From assembly GCA_964343705.1 (NCBI GenBank), contig CAYFJX010000001.1:186001-250000 (forward strand): 64,000 nt of DNA, read 5' to 3'. Shown here one piece after another: positions 51,426 through 60,597 of this stretch. A model generated the notes under the pieces. It did not search any database, was not told the origin of the DNA, and saw nothing but the letters and a program-made list of their open reading frames with translations. A program made the position numbers and the translations under genes. Within the stretch, counting starts at the first letter, position 1. Each line of letters opens with the position of its first letter. Source of the stretch: JAUSFM01 sp964343705. GTDB taxonomy: Archaea > Nanobdellota > Nanobdellia > Woesearchaeales > UBA12501.

Positions 51426-52160
51426 ATGAAAGGACACCCCCATATAAGAATAATTGGCCAATCAAGATTTCCAGAAAAGCCAGCTGAGAGAATCGCAGCT
51501 GAAAAAGAAATGGGAATAGTAATGAATGCCACCTATTTTGCAGCTTCTAAACCATTACAATTTCCAAACCTTGGAAAAGTAGATGATTCAGATTTATCAG
51601 ACAAAGTAACTTTTGCCGACATCATACCAGGAAGTGTAGTCTATGCAGGAGAGCACATTCAAGTTACTGTCCCTGTTAACATGTATGGTGAACCCGTTAA
51701 TCCAAGATATGACAAAGGCTGTATTATGCACCCCTTTACAATTAGAGATGATGTTCCACAGGGATTTAGTATGAAGGGAAAAGAGCTAAGAAAACGCCCA
51801 ATAAATACAGCGATAGGAGAATCACCACTACCAATCCCAGAAACATATGATCAACTTGAAAGAACCCCTGGCTTACAAGAAAAAATAAATAAATATCTTG
51901 CTAATTGTCCAGAACACAACGACCGCACCCTTACAATGGAGCGAACAGTAAGCGTAGTGATTCCAGAAGGTACAGGACTTGAAGTTGAATGGGTATCATC
52001 TCCTGATGAAAATGAGTCAGGAAAATACATAGTGGAAGTTAAAGGACTGCCCAAAGTAGGAATTCTTAAAGACCAACTAGCAACACAAACGTCAATGAAC
52101 CCATTCAATGACGAATACTTTAATTTAGATACAAGCGAGAACCCCCTTGCTGATTTTTAA
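51426..52160 (+). CDS. Unknown 244-residue beta-rich protein
   Basis: No signal or membrane segment. The middle shows strands (KVTFADIIPGSVVYAGEHIQ, VTVPVNMYGEPVNPRYDKG) and a second beta block (RTVSVVIPEGTGLEVEWVS, GKYIVEVKGLPKVGI), with a Cys in KYLANCPEHNDR. It resembles no family I can name. A strong promoter and a ribosome site (GAGG) suggest good expression. It is followed by an AT-rich terminator region. Confidence 0.62.
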   Translation: MKGHPHIRIIGQSRFPEKPAERIAAEKEMGIVMNATYFAASKPLQFPNLGKVDDSDLSDKVTFADIIPGSVVYAGEHIQVTVPVNMYGEPVNPRYDKGCIMHPFTIRDDVPQGFSMKGKELRKRPINTAIGESPLPIPETYDQLERTPGLQEKINKYLANCPEHNDRTLTMERTVSVVIPEGTGLEVEWVSSPDENESGKYIVEVKGLPKVGILKDQLATQTSMNPFNDEYFNLDTSENPLADF

Positions 52161-52353
52161 TCCACACTCCTATTTTTAATTCTTTTTTTAATAGTCCTTT
52201 CTCCAGTTATCTATGCACTTCCCCCCAAACCCCTTCTTTTTTAAAGTGAGAGAGCATCTTTAAATACTAGTGCTTTGTCTCACCATTATAAATAAAGCAA
52301 AGGAAATAGACAGATAATACACCAATAAATAGTGGTGAGGTGTCAGACAACAC
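52161..52353. other. Non-coding gap with T-rich terminator
   Basis: Just after the stop, CTATTTTTAATTCTTTTTTT (52170-52189) is a typical archaeal T-rich terminator. A CTTTAAATAC TATA-like box (about 52258-52268) lies further on, and AGGTG precedes the next ATG. No gene is seen. Confidence 0.45.
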
Positions 52354-53823
52354 ATGAAAAAAGTCCGTATTATTCCTCGTTTAGACATTAAAGGACCCAA
52401 TGTAGTAAAAGGGCTCCAATTAGAAGGTTTGCGAGTAGTTGGCAACCCCACAGAACTAGCCAAGCGCTATTATGACCAAGGTGCTGATGAAATTCTCTAC
52501 ATTGATATTGTGGCAAGCCTGTACGAGCGTAATAATCTTCTTGACATTGTGTCAAAGACAACCTCTGCAGGGGTTTTCATTCCAATGACCGTGGCTGGTG
52601 GTGTGCGCAGTCTTGATGATGTAAAAAAATTATTGCGAGCTGGCGCTGACAAGGTGGCAATCAACACTGCTGCAACCAGGCGTCCTGATTTCATTCGTGA
52701 AGCAGTTGAGATGTTTGGCTCCCAGTGTATTGTTGGTTCCATTGAAGCAAAGTACAAAGATGGAAGATGGGAAGCTTACATTGACAATGGCAGGGAGTGC
52801 ACCGGAAGAGATGCTATTGAATGGGCAAAAAAGCTAGTGGAACTTGGCTGTGGCGAACTTCTGGTTACTGCTGTTGACCGAGATGGCATGGAAAAAGGAA
52901 TGGATATTGAACTTATCAAAAAAATCACAGAAGCTGTTCCAGTCCCAGTTATTGGCTGTGGTGGTGCTGGCAATGCTGATGACATTCATTCTTGCCTACA
53001 AGAAGCAGGTTGTGATGGTGTTGCCTTTGGCTCAGTTCTTCATTATAACAAAACAACCATAACAGATGTAAAAAAGGTTCTTACATCAAAAGGTTTGCAG
53101 ATACGAGAAACTAAAGAAGGTAACGAAACTGAAAATGTTTCAGCTACCAAACCAACAGAACAAACAACAAAAAAAACAGTATCTATTATCGATTATGAAG
53201 TTGGCAATCACAAGAGTGTTATTTCAGCGTTTGAAGCACTAGGAAATCCTGTCAAGATCGTGAAAACAGGGGAAGAAGTATTAAACGCTGAACTGTTAGT
53301 GCTACCCGGAGATGGAGCATTTGGCTTTGCAATGGAACAACTCAGGAAACAAGAACTTATCCAACCATTACAAAACTACATTGAACAAGGTAAGCCCTTG
53401 TTTGGAATCTGCCTTGGAATGCAATTATTAATGACTGAAAGTGATGAGTTTGGTGCTCATAAAGGATTAAACATTATCCCTGGCAGAGTTATTAAACTCA
53501 AACCTGTTGAACACGTACAAGAACCAGGCTATAGGGTTCCTCACATGGGTTGGAATACAATAACAAAGCCTGCTGGCGCTGACTGGAATAACACCATACT
53601 ACAAGAAACACCAAATGGTCCTGAAAATAATGCTCTGGCGTACTTTGTCCACTCACACTGCGTTGTCCCTGCTGATGACCAAAGTGCTCTTGCAAAAACC
53701 ACCTATGGTGGTCAGGAGTTCTGTACTGTTATCAAGAAGGGCAATGTGTTTGGCACGCAATTTCACCCAGAAAAAAGTGGAAGTATAGGCATGGATATTG
53801 TACGACAATTTAGCAGCATGTAA
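52354..53823 (+). CDS. HisF-HisH fusion, glutaminase/ammonia channel for sugar amidation
   Basis: Residues 1-245 form a HisF barrel (IIPRLDIKGPNVVKG with the first Asp; PMTVAGGVRS; TAVDRDGMEKGMD). Residues 270-489 form a HisH class I glutaminase (SIIDYEVGNHKS, FGICLGMQLL with the nucleophile Cys, TQFHPEKSG with His/Glu). In the HisF part the second catalytic Asp position reads SIEAKY, so Asp is replaced by Glu. No other his gene is near, and the next gene is a sugar amidotransferase. The pair therefore matches the HisH2/HisF2 plus WbpG arrangement rather than histidine synthesis. Confidence 0.85.
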   Translation: MKKVRIIPRLDIKGPNVVKGLQLEGLRVVGNPTELAKRYYDQGADEILYIDIVASLYERNNLLDIVSKTTSAGVFIPMTVAGGVRSLDDVKKLLRAGADKVAINTAATRRPDFIREAVEMFGSQCIVGSIEAKYKDGRWEAYIDNGRECTGRDAIEWAKKLVELGCGELLVTAVDRDGMEKGMDIELIKKITEAVPVPVIGCGGAGNADDIHSCLQEAGCDGVAFGSVLHYNKTTITDVKKVLTSKGLQIRETKEGNETENVSATKPTEQTTKKTVSIIDYEVGNHKSVISAFEALGNPVKIVKTGEEVLNAELLVLPGDGAFGFAMEQLRKQELIQPLQNYIEQGKPLFGICLGMQLLMTESDEFGAHKGLNIIPGRVIKLKPVEHVQEPGYRVPHMGWNTITKPAGADWNNTILQETPNGPENNALAYFVHSHCVVPADDQSALAKTTYGGQEFCTVIKKGNVFGTQFHPEKSGSIGMDIVRQFSSM

Positions 53824-53891
53824 CAAAGCATGTAATAGAATACAATCGAACATATAAAAGAATAACCATCATAAAGCACAAGGTGATACAC

Positions 53892-55343
53892 ATGGAACAA
53901 GAAAACAGCGAACAAACAAACACCGAACAAGGAATAGAAAAATACAAGCCTGATCTTACAATGGATGAAAAAGTTGACCTTAGTGACGACCCTGAAGCTG
54001 AGGCAGAACTAGAAACAATGTATGGGCTACCAGCCAAGGTACAGTTCTGTACAAAATGCATATTATCAAATCAACGCCCAAATTCAGCAATTGAATTCAG
54101 ACATACTATTGAAACAAAAAAGCCCACACTCAATATTGCAGATGATGGCGTGTGCGACCCATGTAAGCTGTGTGAGAAAAAAGACGCAGAAATTGATTGG
54201 AAAAAGCGTGAAGCAGAATTATGGGCGTTATGTGATAAGTACCGAAGAAATGATGGACGGTATGATTGTATTGTTCCAGGTAGTGGTGGAAAGGACAGTA
54301 TCCAAGCAGCATGGTTGTTAAAGTACAAGTTTAAGATGAATCCTTTAACAGTAACATGGGCACCCCACATTCATACGCCGTATGGTTGGAAGAACTTCCA
54401 AGCATGGATCCATAAAGGAGGATTTGACAATATTCTTTTCACACCAAACGGAAAAGTACATAGGCTGGTAACTAAGCTTGCCTTCAAGAATTTACTACAT
54501 GCATTCCAACCATTTATTTTGGGACAGAAGAATATTGGTGCTCGCTTTGCACTGATGTATGATGTACCCCTTGTTTTCTATGGGGAGAATGAAGCAGAGT
54601 ATGGAAATCCAATTCAAGATTCTGTAACCCCAATGCGGTCTGCAATTTATCATGCAGGCAAGGATTATGAAAACATGTCTATTGGCGGGGTTTCAGTCAA
54701 AGAACTCCGAGAAAAATACGGCTTAAGCATGAATGATCTTATGCCATACCTGCCACTAGATCCTGACCAAGTTGAACAAAAAGGAATCCAAGTACACTAC
54801 ATGGGTTACTACGTGAACTGGGATCCTCAAGAAGCATATTATTTTGCTGTAGACAAGATTGGCTTCCAACCCAATGACCAGCGAACTGAAGGAACTTACT
54901 CCAAATACAATAGTATTGACGACAAAACAGACCCATACCATTACTGGACCACCTACATTAAGTTTGGTCTTGGAAGGGCAAGTTATGACTCTGCTCAAGA
55001 GATCCGTAATAAGAAGATCACACGTGAAGAGGCTGTTGCTCTTGTCAAAAAGTTTGATGGGGAATTCCCACGAAGATACTTCCCTGAATTCCTTGAATAC
55101 ATGGATATGACAGAAGAAGAGTTCTTTGCAACTGTTGACAAGTTTAGACCAAAACACTTGTGGAAAAAGGTCGATGGCAAGTGGCAATTAAGGCATGCTG
55201 TTTGGCATAAACGGCATGCAGTTGACACCGCAACACCAGGCCAAGAAAACAATAACACAGAAAGCACAGAAGTAAAAAAAGGGGATAGAGAAGCACAGGA
55301 GGCTGAAGTACACAATGAACCAACCCCACCCCCAACCAACTGA
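53892..55343 (+). CDS. N-acetyl-sugar amidotransferase (WbpG/PseA-like, PP-loop)
   Basis: The 483-residue protein has the ATP-pyrophosphatase PP-loop IVPGSGGKDSIQAAW and two Cys pairs (FCTKCILSNQRP, CDPCKLC), probably zinc sites. ENEAEYGNP and the C-terminal region match the WbpG/PseA family. It would convert an acetamido to an acetamidino group with ammonia from the HisF-HisH partner. A Glu/Thr-rich C-terminal tail follows. The start at 53892 has AGGTG 6 nt upstream. It overlaps the next gene by 29 nt. Confidence 0.85.
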   Translation: MEQENSEQTNTEQGIEKYKPDLTMDEKVDLSDDPEAEAELETMYGLPAKVQFCTKCILSNQRPNSAIEFRHTIETKKPTLNIADDGVCDPCKLCEKKDAEIDWKKREAELWALCDKYRRNDGRYDCIVPGSGGKDSIQAAWLLKYKFKMNPLTVTWAPHIHTPYGWKNFQAWIHKGGFDNILFTPNGKVHRLVTKLAFKNLLHAFQPFILGQKNIGARFALMYDVPLVFYGENEAEYGNPIQDSVTPMRSAIYHAGKDYENMSIGGVSVKELREKYGLSMNDLMPYLPLDPDQVEQKGIQVHYMGYYVNWDPQEAYYFAVDKIGFQPNDQRTEGTYSKYNSIDDKTDPYHYWTTYIKFGLGRASYDSAQEIRNKKITREEAVALVKKFDGEFPRRYFPEFLEYMDMTEEEFFATVDKFRPKHLWKKVDGKWQLRHAVWHKRHAVDTATPGQENNNTESTEVKKGDREAQEAEVHNEPTPPPTN

Positions 55344-57633
55344 CACTACAATCACAATTGCAAACAGAACTATCGGCAAGGGCAATCCTTGTTTTATCAT
55401 AGCTGAAGCAGGTGTAAACCACAATGGGAGTCTTGACCTTGCAAAGAAACTTGTGGATGCTGCTGTTGAAGCAGGAGCTGACGCAGTAAAATTTCAAACA
55501 TTTAAAACAGAAGATATTGTAACTGAAGAAGCTGAACAAGCAGCATACCAAAAAGAGAACACTGGAAAGTCAGAGTCCCAGTATGCTATGCTCAAGCGAC
55601 TTGAGCTTAGTGAGGAAGATCATAAAGAACTTGCACACTACTGTGCACAAAAAGAACTCATTTTCTCGTCAACTCCCCACTCAAGTATTCGTGATGCTGA
55701 TTTTCTTGCAACACTAGGTGTTTCTTTTTACAAAATTGGCTCTGGAGATTTAACTAACCTTCCCTTCTTACATGCTTTGGCACAAACTGGCACACCCCTT
55801 ATTGTTTCAACAGGCATGGGAAATGAGGAGGAGATTAAAGAAGCATATGAAACAATCAAAAATGTTGGAAAAAGCCCTGTTGTTTTTTTACAATGCACAA
55901 CAAGCTACCCTTGCCCCAGCGAGCTTGCAAATGTAAAAGGCATAGACACATTACAAAAAACAATTCCAGTCCCTATTGGTTATTCTGACCATACAACAAG
56001 TCTTGCTCCTGGAGCGCTTGCAGCTGCTCTTGGCGCGTGTGTTATTGAAAAACATTTCACCCTCAACAAAAACATGGAAGGGCCAGATCATAAGGCCTCG
56101 CTTGACCCTGCTGAATTGAAAAAGTATGTTGAGTTAGTTCGTTTTGTTGAAAAGGAAAAAATGCCTGTTGAAAACGTGTACAGCATTATACAACAAGAAA
56201 AGGGAATCAACCTAGAATCAACACCTGCAACCTTCCTAGGCAATGGTTCACTTGCACCATTCGAAGAAGAACTTGCCATTGCAAAAGTCGCCAGGAAAAG
56301 TGTTGTTGCAGCCCAAGATACACCGACTGGAACAGTTCTCACTGATAAGCATATTGCATTCAAACGACCAGGCACTGGCCTTTCTCCAAAATACGCGTAT
56401 GGAAAGCATAATGTGATACTTGGAAAAACAACAAAAACAACAATCAAGAAGAACACAGCAGTAACTCTTGAGATGTTAGGAGATGCCCCAATCCAAACCC
56501 CATGGAAGGTCCTCTATGTTTCTGGCAGCAGAGCTGATTACGGTTTAATGAGGCACACACTACAAGCAATTCAGAAGCACCCCTCCCTTAGCTTGCACAT
56601 AGCAGTAACTGGCATGCACCTTATGGAAGAGTTTGGAAAAACCGAGCAAGAAATTACACATGATCAAATCCCTTTTACAGTACTTGATGCCAAGTACACA
56701 AAAGATGATAAAAAATCAATGGCTCTGTTTTTGGGAGACTTCACACAAAAACTCACCCAGTTTATGTATGAGCATACGCCAGATGTGGTTTTGCTTCTTG
56801 GTGACCGGGCAGAGATGCTTGCTGGTGCCACTGTTGCTGCATATCTTGGCATTCCTGTAGCCCATATTCATGGTGGTGATGTTTCTTCAACAGTGGATGA
56901 TACAGTTCGGCATGCTATTACCAAACTGAGCCATATTCATTTTGCAGCAACCGAACAAAGTGCACAACGTATCAAAAACATGGGTGAAAACCCACAACAT
57001 GTTTTTGTTTCAGGAGCTCCTGGTTTGGACAATCCCACTAAAGAGTTGACACCTACAGAAACAGATCAGCTCCTACAAAAGTACGGAGTAACACAACAAT
57101 TTATTCTTGTTTTACAACACCCTGTAAGTGCTGAAGATGGAGACGCCGGAAGGCAGATGCGAGAAACAATGGAAGCCGTTATGGCCTCACACGTACCCGC
57201 AGTTGTAGTATACCCTAATGCAGATGCTGGGGGCAGAGCAATGATTGCTGTTATTGAAGAATACAGAGGAAAAGAAAACATTTCAATACACAAGCATATT
57301 CCACGAAAGGACTTTCTCGGATTACTAGCCTCAGCAAGTGTCCTTGTGGGCAATTCAAGCGCAGGCATTATTGAATCACCCTCTTTCAAACTTCCTGTTA
57401 TCAACATTGGGACACGACAGCAAGGACGTGAACGATCAAACAATGTACTTGATGTGACGTATGATCAGCACGCCATCAAAGCTACGATTACACAAGCCAT
57501 GAGCTTTGAATTCAAAGAACATGTAAAAACATGTGAAAACCCATACCAGAAAAATATCGCTTGTGAGATCATACCTGAGAAACTTGCAAGTATTGCATTG
57601 ACAAGCATGCTACTGCAAAAGAGAATTGTGTAG
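55315..57633 (+). CDS. NeuB-NeuC fusion: nonulosonic acid synthase and UDP-sugar 2-epimerase
   Basis: Residues 1-380 form NeuB: FIIAEAGVNHNGSLDLAKKL, AVKFQTFKTED, FYKIGSGDLTN, QCTTSYPCP, GYSDHTTS, the KHFTLNKNMEGPDH loop, and a C-terminal SAF domain (RKSVVAAQDTPTGT). The rest is a hydrolysing epimerase like NeuC: YVSGSRADYGLM, LLLGDRAEMLAG, AHIHGGDVSSTVDD, LVGNSSAGIIES. The first makes a nine-carbon acid from phosphoenolpyruvate and a ManNAc-like sugar that the second supplies. AGGAGG lies 12 nt before the ATG. Legionaminic or sialic acid cannot be distinguished by sequence. Confidence 0.88.
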   Translation: MNQPHPQPTDTTITIANRTIGKGNPCFIIAEAGVNHNGSLDLAKKLVDAAVEAGADAVKFQTFKTEDIVTEEAEQAAYQKENTGKSESQYAMLKRLELSEEDHKELAHYCAQKELIFSSTPHSSIRDADFLATLGVSFYKIGSGDLTNLPFLHALAQTGTPLIVSTGMGNEEEIKEAYETIKNVGKSPVVFLQCTTSYPCPSELANVKGIDTLQKTIPVPIGYSDHTTSLAPGALAAALGACVIEKHFTLNKNMEGPDHKASLDPAELKKYVELVRFVEKEKMPVENVYSIIQQEKGINLESTPATFLGNGSLAPFEEELAIAKVARKSVVAAQDTPTGTVLTDKHIAFKRPGTGLSPKYAYGKHNVILGKTTKTTIKKNTAVTLEMLGDAPIQTPWKVLYVSGSRADYGLMRHTLQAIQKHPSLSLHIAVTGMHLMEEFGKTEQEITHDQIPFTVLDAKYTKDDKKSMALFLGDFTQKLTQFMYEHTPDVVLLLGDRAEMLAGATVAAYLGIPVAHIHGGDVSSTVDDTVRHAITKLSHIHFAATEQSAQRIKNMGENPQHVFVSGAPGLDNPTKELTPTETDQLLQKYGVTQQFILVLQHPVSAEDGDAGRQMRETMEAVMASHVPAVVVYPNADAGGRAMIAVIEEYRGKENISIHKHIPRKDFLGLLASASVLVGNSSAGIIESPSFKLPVINIGTRQQGRERSNNVLDVTYDQHAIKATITQAMSFEFKEHVKTCENPYQKNIACEIIPEKLASIALTSMLLQKRIV

Positions 57634-57647
57634 TTTAGAAACAAGTC

Positions 57648-59345
57648 TTATTTGTAATCATCCAGTTTCTTCTTAATAAAATCAACTGCTCGTTGTGGAG
57701 CATTAGCATCTGCTTTATAACAAAACAGCTCGTTAAAAGCTTTTCGTTGCCTCTCTAGTTTTTTTCTAAAAGAAGCATCACCAAGTACTTTTTGGATGAC
57801 AGGCAATACCTCCCCATCTGGTGCAACCTTAAGAACTGCCTCACTATTGTCAAAAAATTTGCCTGACATGTCAATACGGTTTCTGTCATATAAGTCAATA
57901 AGAATAACTGGTTTGTTAAGGAGGCTTGCTTCAAATAATGCAGTTGAAAAAAAGCATACAAACAAGTCACAATCAGCTATAAGTTCATACAATACCTTCT
58001 TGCCTAATCCTCCTTCAATAACACGCATGTTAGTTGCTGATAATTCTTTGATAATCTGTTTATATAGAGTTATGTATTGTTGTTTTTCAAGAGGGTGTGG
58101 TTTGATGATGATTTCATATTCATCATCTAATTCCATGAGTTCTGTAAGGTATTGCTTCATACGCCGAGCATAATCTTCTTCTGTTGACGCGTTCTCCTGA
58201 ACCAGTGGGCCAGTGCAAAAAAGAATACTCTTTTTGCCAGTTGTAGGCACAGCTGCTCTTTTTTGGTAATCTTGTAATCCTGAAAAGGTTATGGGTCCAA
58301 TTGCTTGGACATTTTTTGGTGAAGCACCCAGCTTAATAAGTTGGTCACGCTCAATAATGCTGTTTACAAGGAAAAAGTTGTCTTTTCCATACGTCCATGG
58401 CGTACTTGACATCCCCATACCAGGGAACAAACTAATGGTTGGTATGCCAAGTAAGTCTGCTGCTTTTATTGCACACCTGTCAAGAATCCCAGCAGGAGCA
58501 TAAATGACAAGAGCCTTTGCACCATTTTCCCCAAGTAATCTTTTGAATGTCTCAAGGTAGGTGATGGTGACTTGTATTAGTTCAGAAGAAAAAAAGAAAT
58601 CAAGAGCTGGTTCTGCAAGGGAGAAGATTTTTGCATCTTCTTCAGACTTGTTTTGGAAGTGTTCAGCAAGCTTGGTTTTGAACTCTTGCCATTCCTTATT
58701 GAGTCCTGGTGCTGTATGTGTTGCAAGATCTTGAATGTCTTGGGTAGTAAAACGTGGAAAGTAATATTTGAAAGGTGTTGCCCGTAGTGGAACTGGTTTT
58801 GACATTGCATCAACTACAAGGACCTCTGGATCTAATGCCTCATCTTTTTTTGCCAAGGAATGGACTGATTCTATCCGATCAATCGCAAAGGTCTTGTTTT
58901 CTTTGTCAATATCAAGTGCTATGCTATGCACTAAGAAAAAAACAGGGGCACCTTGATTTTTCCCCCCATCCCCATCCTGTTTAGCAGAATCCAAAAAGTC
59001 CGGTATTTTTCTATTGGCTCTTTTCCGCTTAAGTTTTTCATTAACCACCAAACCTTTAGCAAGGATTTTCCCTGTTGCTTTTTTTTGTTGGATGTGTAAC
59101 CAACGACGGCGTGGCGAAGCCTTCTTGTAACGGAGCAGTGTATCAAAATTATCAAATTGAGAAGGCACAGAATCACGCATGAATCGAATTTTATAGAACC
59201 ACCAGAGAGGAAGTGAATCATATGTTATGGAGTTAATTGTTTTGCCCTCAATCTTGACTGAATCCAGTTGCTCCATAAAGCGATGTAGCGCTGTCTTGGC
59301 CTTTTGTTTGTTGGCTTTTGGATTCTGAGATGCTGCTTCCCCCAT
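57648..59345 (-). CDS. GT-B fold glycosyl- or polyol-phosphate-transferase-like protein
   Basis: The 565 residues have a long N-terminal region (1-160, basic) and a C-terminal GT-B-like half: IPTISLFPGMGMSSTPWTYG, EYEIIIKPHPLEKQQ, and DLFVCFFSTALFEASLLNKP. This pattern is found in capsule-synthesis and CDP-glycerol phosphotransferase-like enzymes, and in some sialyltransferases. Its place between the NeuB-NeuC fusion and the aminotransferase suggests that it transfers the nonulosonic acid or a related sugar. The exact donor is unknown. It is transcribed opposite to the rest of the cluster. Confidence 0.65.
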   Translation of the reverse strand: MGEAASQNPKANKQKAKTALHRFMEQLDSVKIEGKTINSITYDSLPLWWFYKIRFMRDSVPSQFDNFDTLLRYKKASPRRRWLHIQQKKATGKILAKGLVVNEKLKRKRANRKIPDFLDSAKQDGDGGKNQGAPVFFLVHSIALDIDKENKTFAIDRIESVHSLAKKDEALDPEVLVVDAMSKPVPLRATPFKYYFPRFTTQDIQDLATHTAPGLNKEWQEFKTKLAEHFQNKSEEDAKIFSLAEPALDFFFSSELIQVTITYLETFKRLLGENGAKALVIYAPAGILDRCAIKAADLLGIPTISLFPGMGMSSTPWTYGKDNFFLVNSIIERDQLIKLGASPKNVQAIGPITFSGLQDYQKRAAVPTTGKKSILFCTGPLVQENASTEEDYARRMKQYLTELMELDDEYEIIIKPHPLEKQQYITLYKQIIKELSATNMRVIEGGLGKKVLYELIADCDLFVCFFSTALFEASLLNKPVILIDLYDRNRIDMSGKFFDNSEAVLKVAPDGEVLPVIQKVLGDASFRKKLERQRKAFNELFCYKADANAPQRAVDFIKKKLDDYK

Positions 59346-59427
59346 GTGTTTTCGTGTTGCCCACCCATTTATAAAGGTTATGACTGCACACTAAATCTTT
59401 TTAAAGCAATGATTTTCCCATGGATAC

Positions 59428-60588
59428 ATGACTGACAACCAAATTAACCAACCTCACATCCCTGTGTCAAGACCTGATATAGGAGAGAAAGAAATTGACT
59501 CTGTTGTTGCTGTACTTCGCTCTGGCTGGCTGAGTTGTGGACCAAAAACAGAGGAGTTTGAAAAGCGTTTTGCAGCCATGGTGGGGACTAAACATGCAAT
59601 CGCTGTAAACTCAGGAACTTCAGGGTTGCATGTAGCACTGCGAGCGTGCGGCATCAGTGAAGGTGATGAAGTAATCACTAGTCCTTTCTCATTTGTTGCT
59701 TCAGCAAATTGTATGCTGTTTGAAAAAGCAAAGCCAGTGTTTGTTGATGTTGACCCAGTCACGTTTAATCTTGACCCTGCACAGATTGAAAAAGCAATCA
59801 CACCAAAAACTAAAGCAATTTTGCCTGTACACATTTTTGGACAAAGTTGTAACATGGATGCAATTATGGACATTGCACAAAAACACAACCTACTTGTTAT
59901 TGAAGATGCATGTGAATCGCCAAGTGCCACCTACAAAGGGAAAACTGTTGGAACATTTGGCAAAGCTGCTGTTTTTGCTTTCTATCCTAACAAGCAAATG
60001 ACTACAGGCGAAGGAGGCATGGTTGTAACTGATGATAATACTGTTGCTGAGCTATGTCAAAGCATGCGTAATCAAGGAAGAGACACAGACAAACAATGGC
60101 TTACTCACAAACGATTGGGGTATAATTATCGAATGACTGAAATGAGTGCTGCAATTGGCAGTACACAACTTGACAAGTTTAAAGACATGCTTGCTAAAAG
60201 GATTGAGATTGCTGAAAAATATAAAGAACGCTTGCAAGAAACAGAAGGAATTATTCTTCCAGAAACACATGCGGATAATAACCACACATGGTTTGTTTTT
60301 CCCATCCAAGTTGCTGAGGGTATAGACCGTGACAAAGTAATGAAGGATTTAGAAGAACAAGGGATTGCTACCAAAGCATATTTCTCACCCTGCATCCATT
60401 TACAGCCATTTTATAGAGAACAGTTTGGCTACAAAGAAAGTGATTTTCCCATTGCTGAAAAACTCAGCAAGAACATGCTCATATTGCCATTATACGTCCA
60501 GATGACCGAAAACGATATAAACCGAGTGGTTGTATCCTTACAAAATACCCTAGCAAAGATAGCAGGTGATGGGCAAATCAGTGAATAG
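59428..60588 (+). CDS. DegT/DnrJ/EryC1-family sugar aminotransferase (LegC/PseC type)
   Basis: The 386-residue PLP enzyme aminates a 4-keto sugar nucleotide. It has HAIAVNSGTSGLHVALRA, PFSFVASANCMLFEKAKPVF, VIEDACES and the PLP lysine in AFYPNKQMTTGEGGMV. TATA-like CTTTTTAAAG lies about 30 nt upstream of the ATG (59428). With the next gene (a 4,6-dehydratase) it forms the first two steps of bacillosamine- or legionaminate-type synthesis. The gap to the next ATG is 9 nt. Confidence 0.88.
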   Translation: MTDNQINQPHIPVSRPDIGEKEIDSVVAVLRSGWLSCGPKTEEFEKRFAAMVGTKHAIAVNSGTSGLHVALRACGISEGDEVITSPFSFVASANCMLFEKAKPVFVDVDPVTFNLDPAQIEKAITPKTKAILPVHIFGQSCNMDAIMDIAQKHNLLVIEDACESPSATYKGKTVGTFGKAAVFAFYPNKQMTTGEGGMVVTDDNTVAELCQSMRNQGRDTDKQWLTHKRLGYNYRMTEMSAAIGSTQLDKFKDMLAKRIEIAEKYKERLQETEGIILPETHADNNHTWFVFPIQVAEGIDRDKVMKDLEEQGIATKAYFSPCIHLQPFYREQFGYKESDFPIAEKLSKNMLILPLYVQMTENDINRVVVSLQNTLAKIAGDGQISE

Positions 60589-60597
60589 GGGGATTAC

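Noticed and set aside
52354..53823. HisF-HisH as histidine biosynthesis
   Set aside because: No other his genes are present, the second HisF Asp is replaced, and the next gene is a sugar amidotransferase that needs ammonia.
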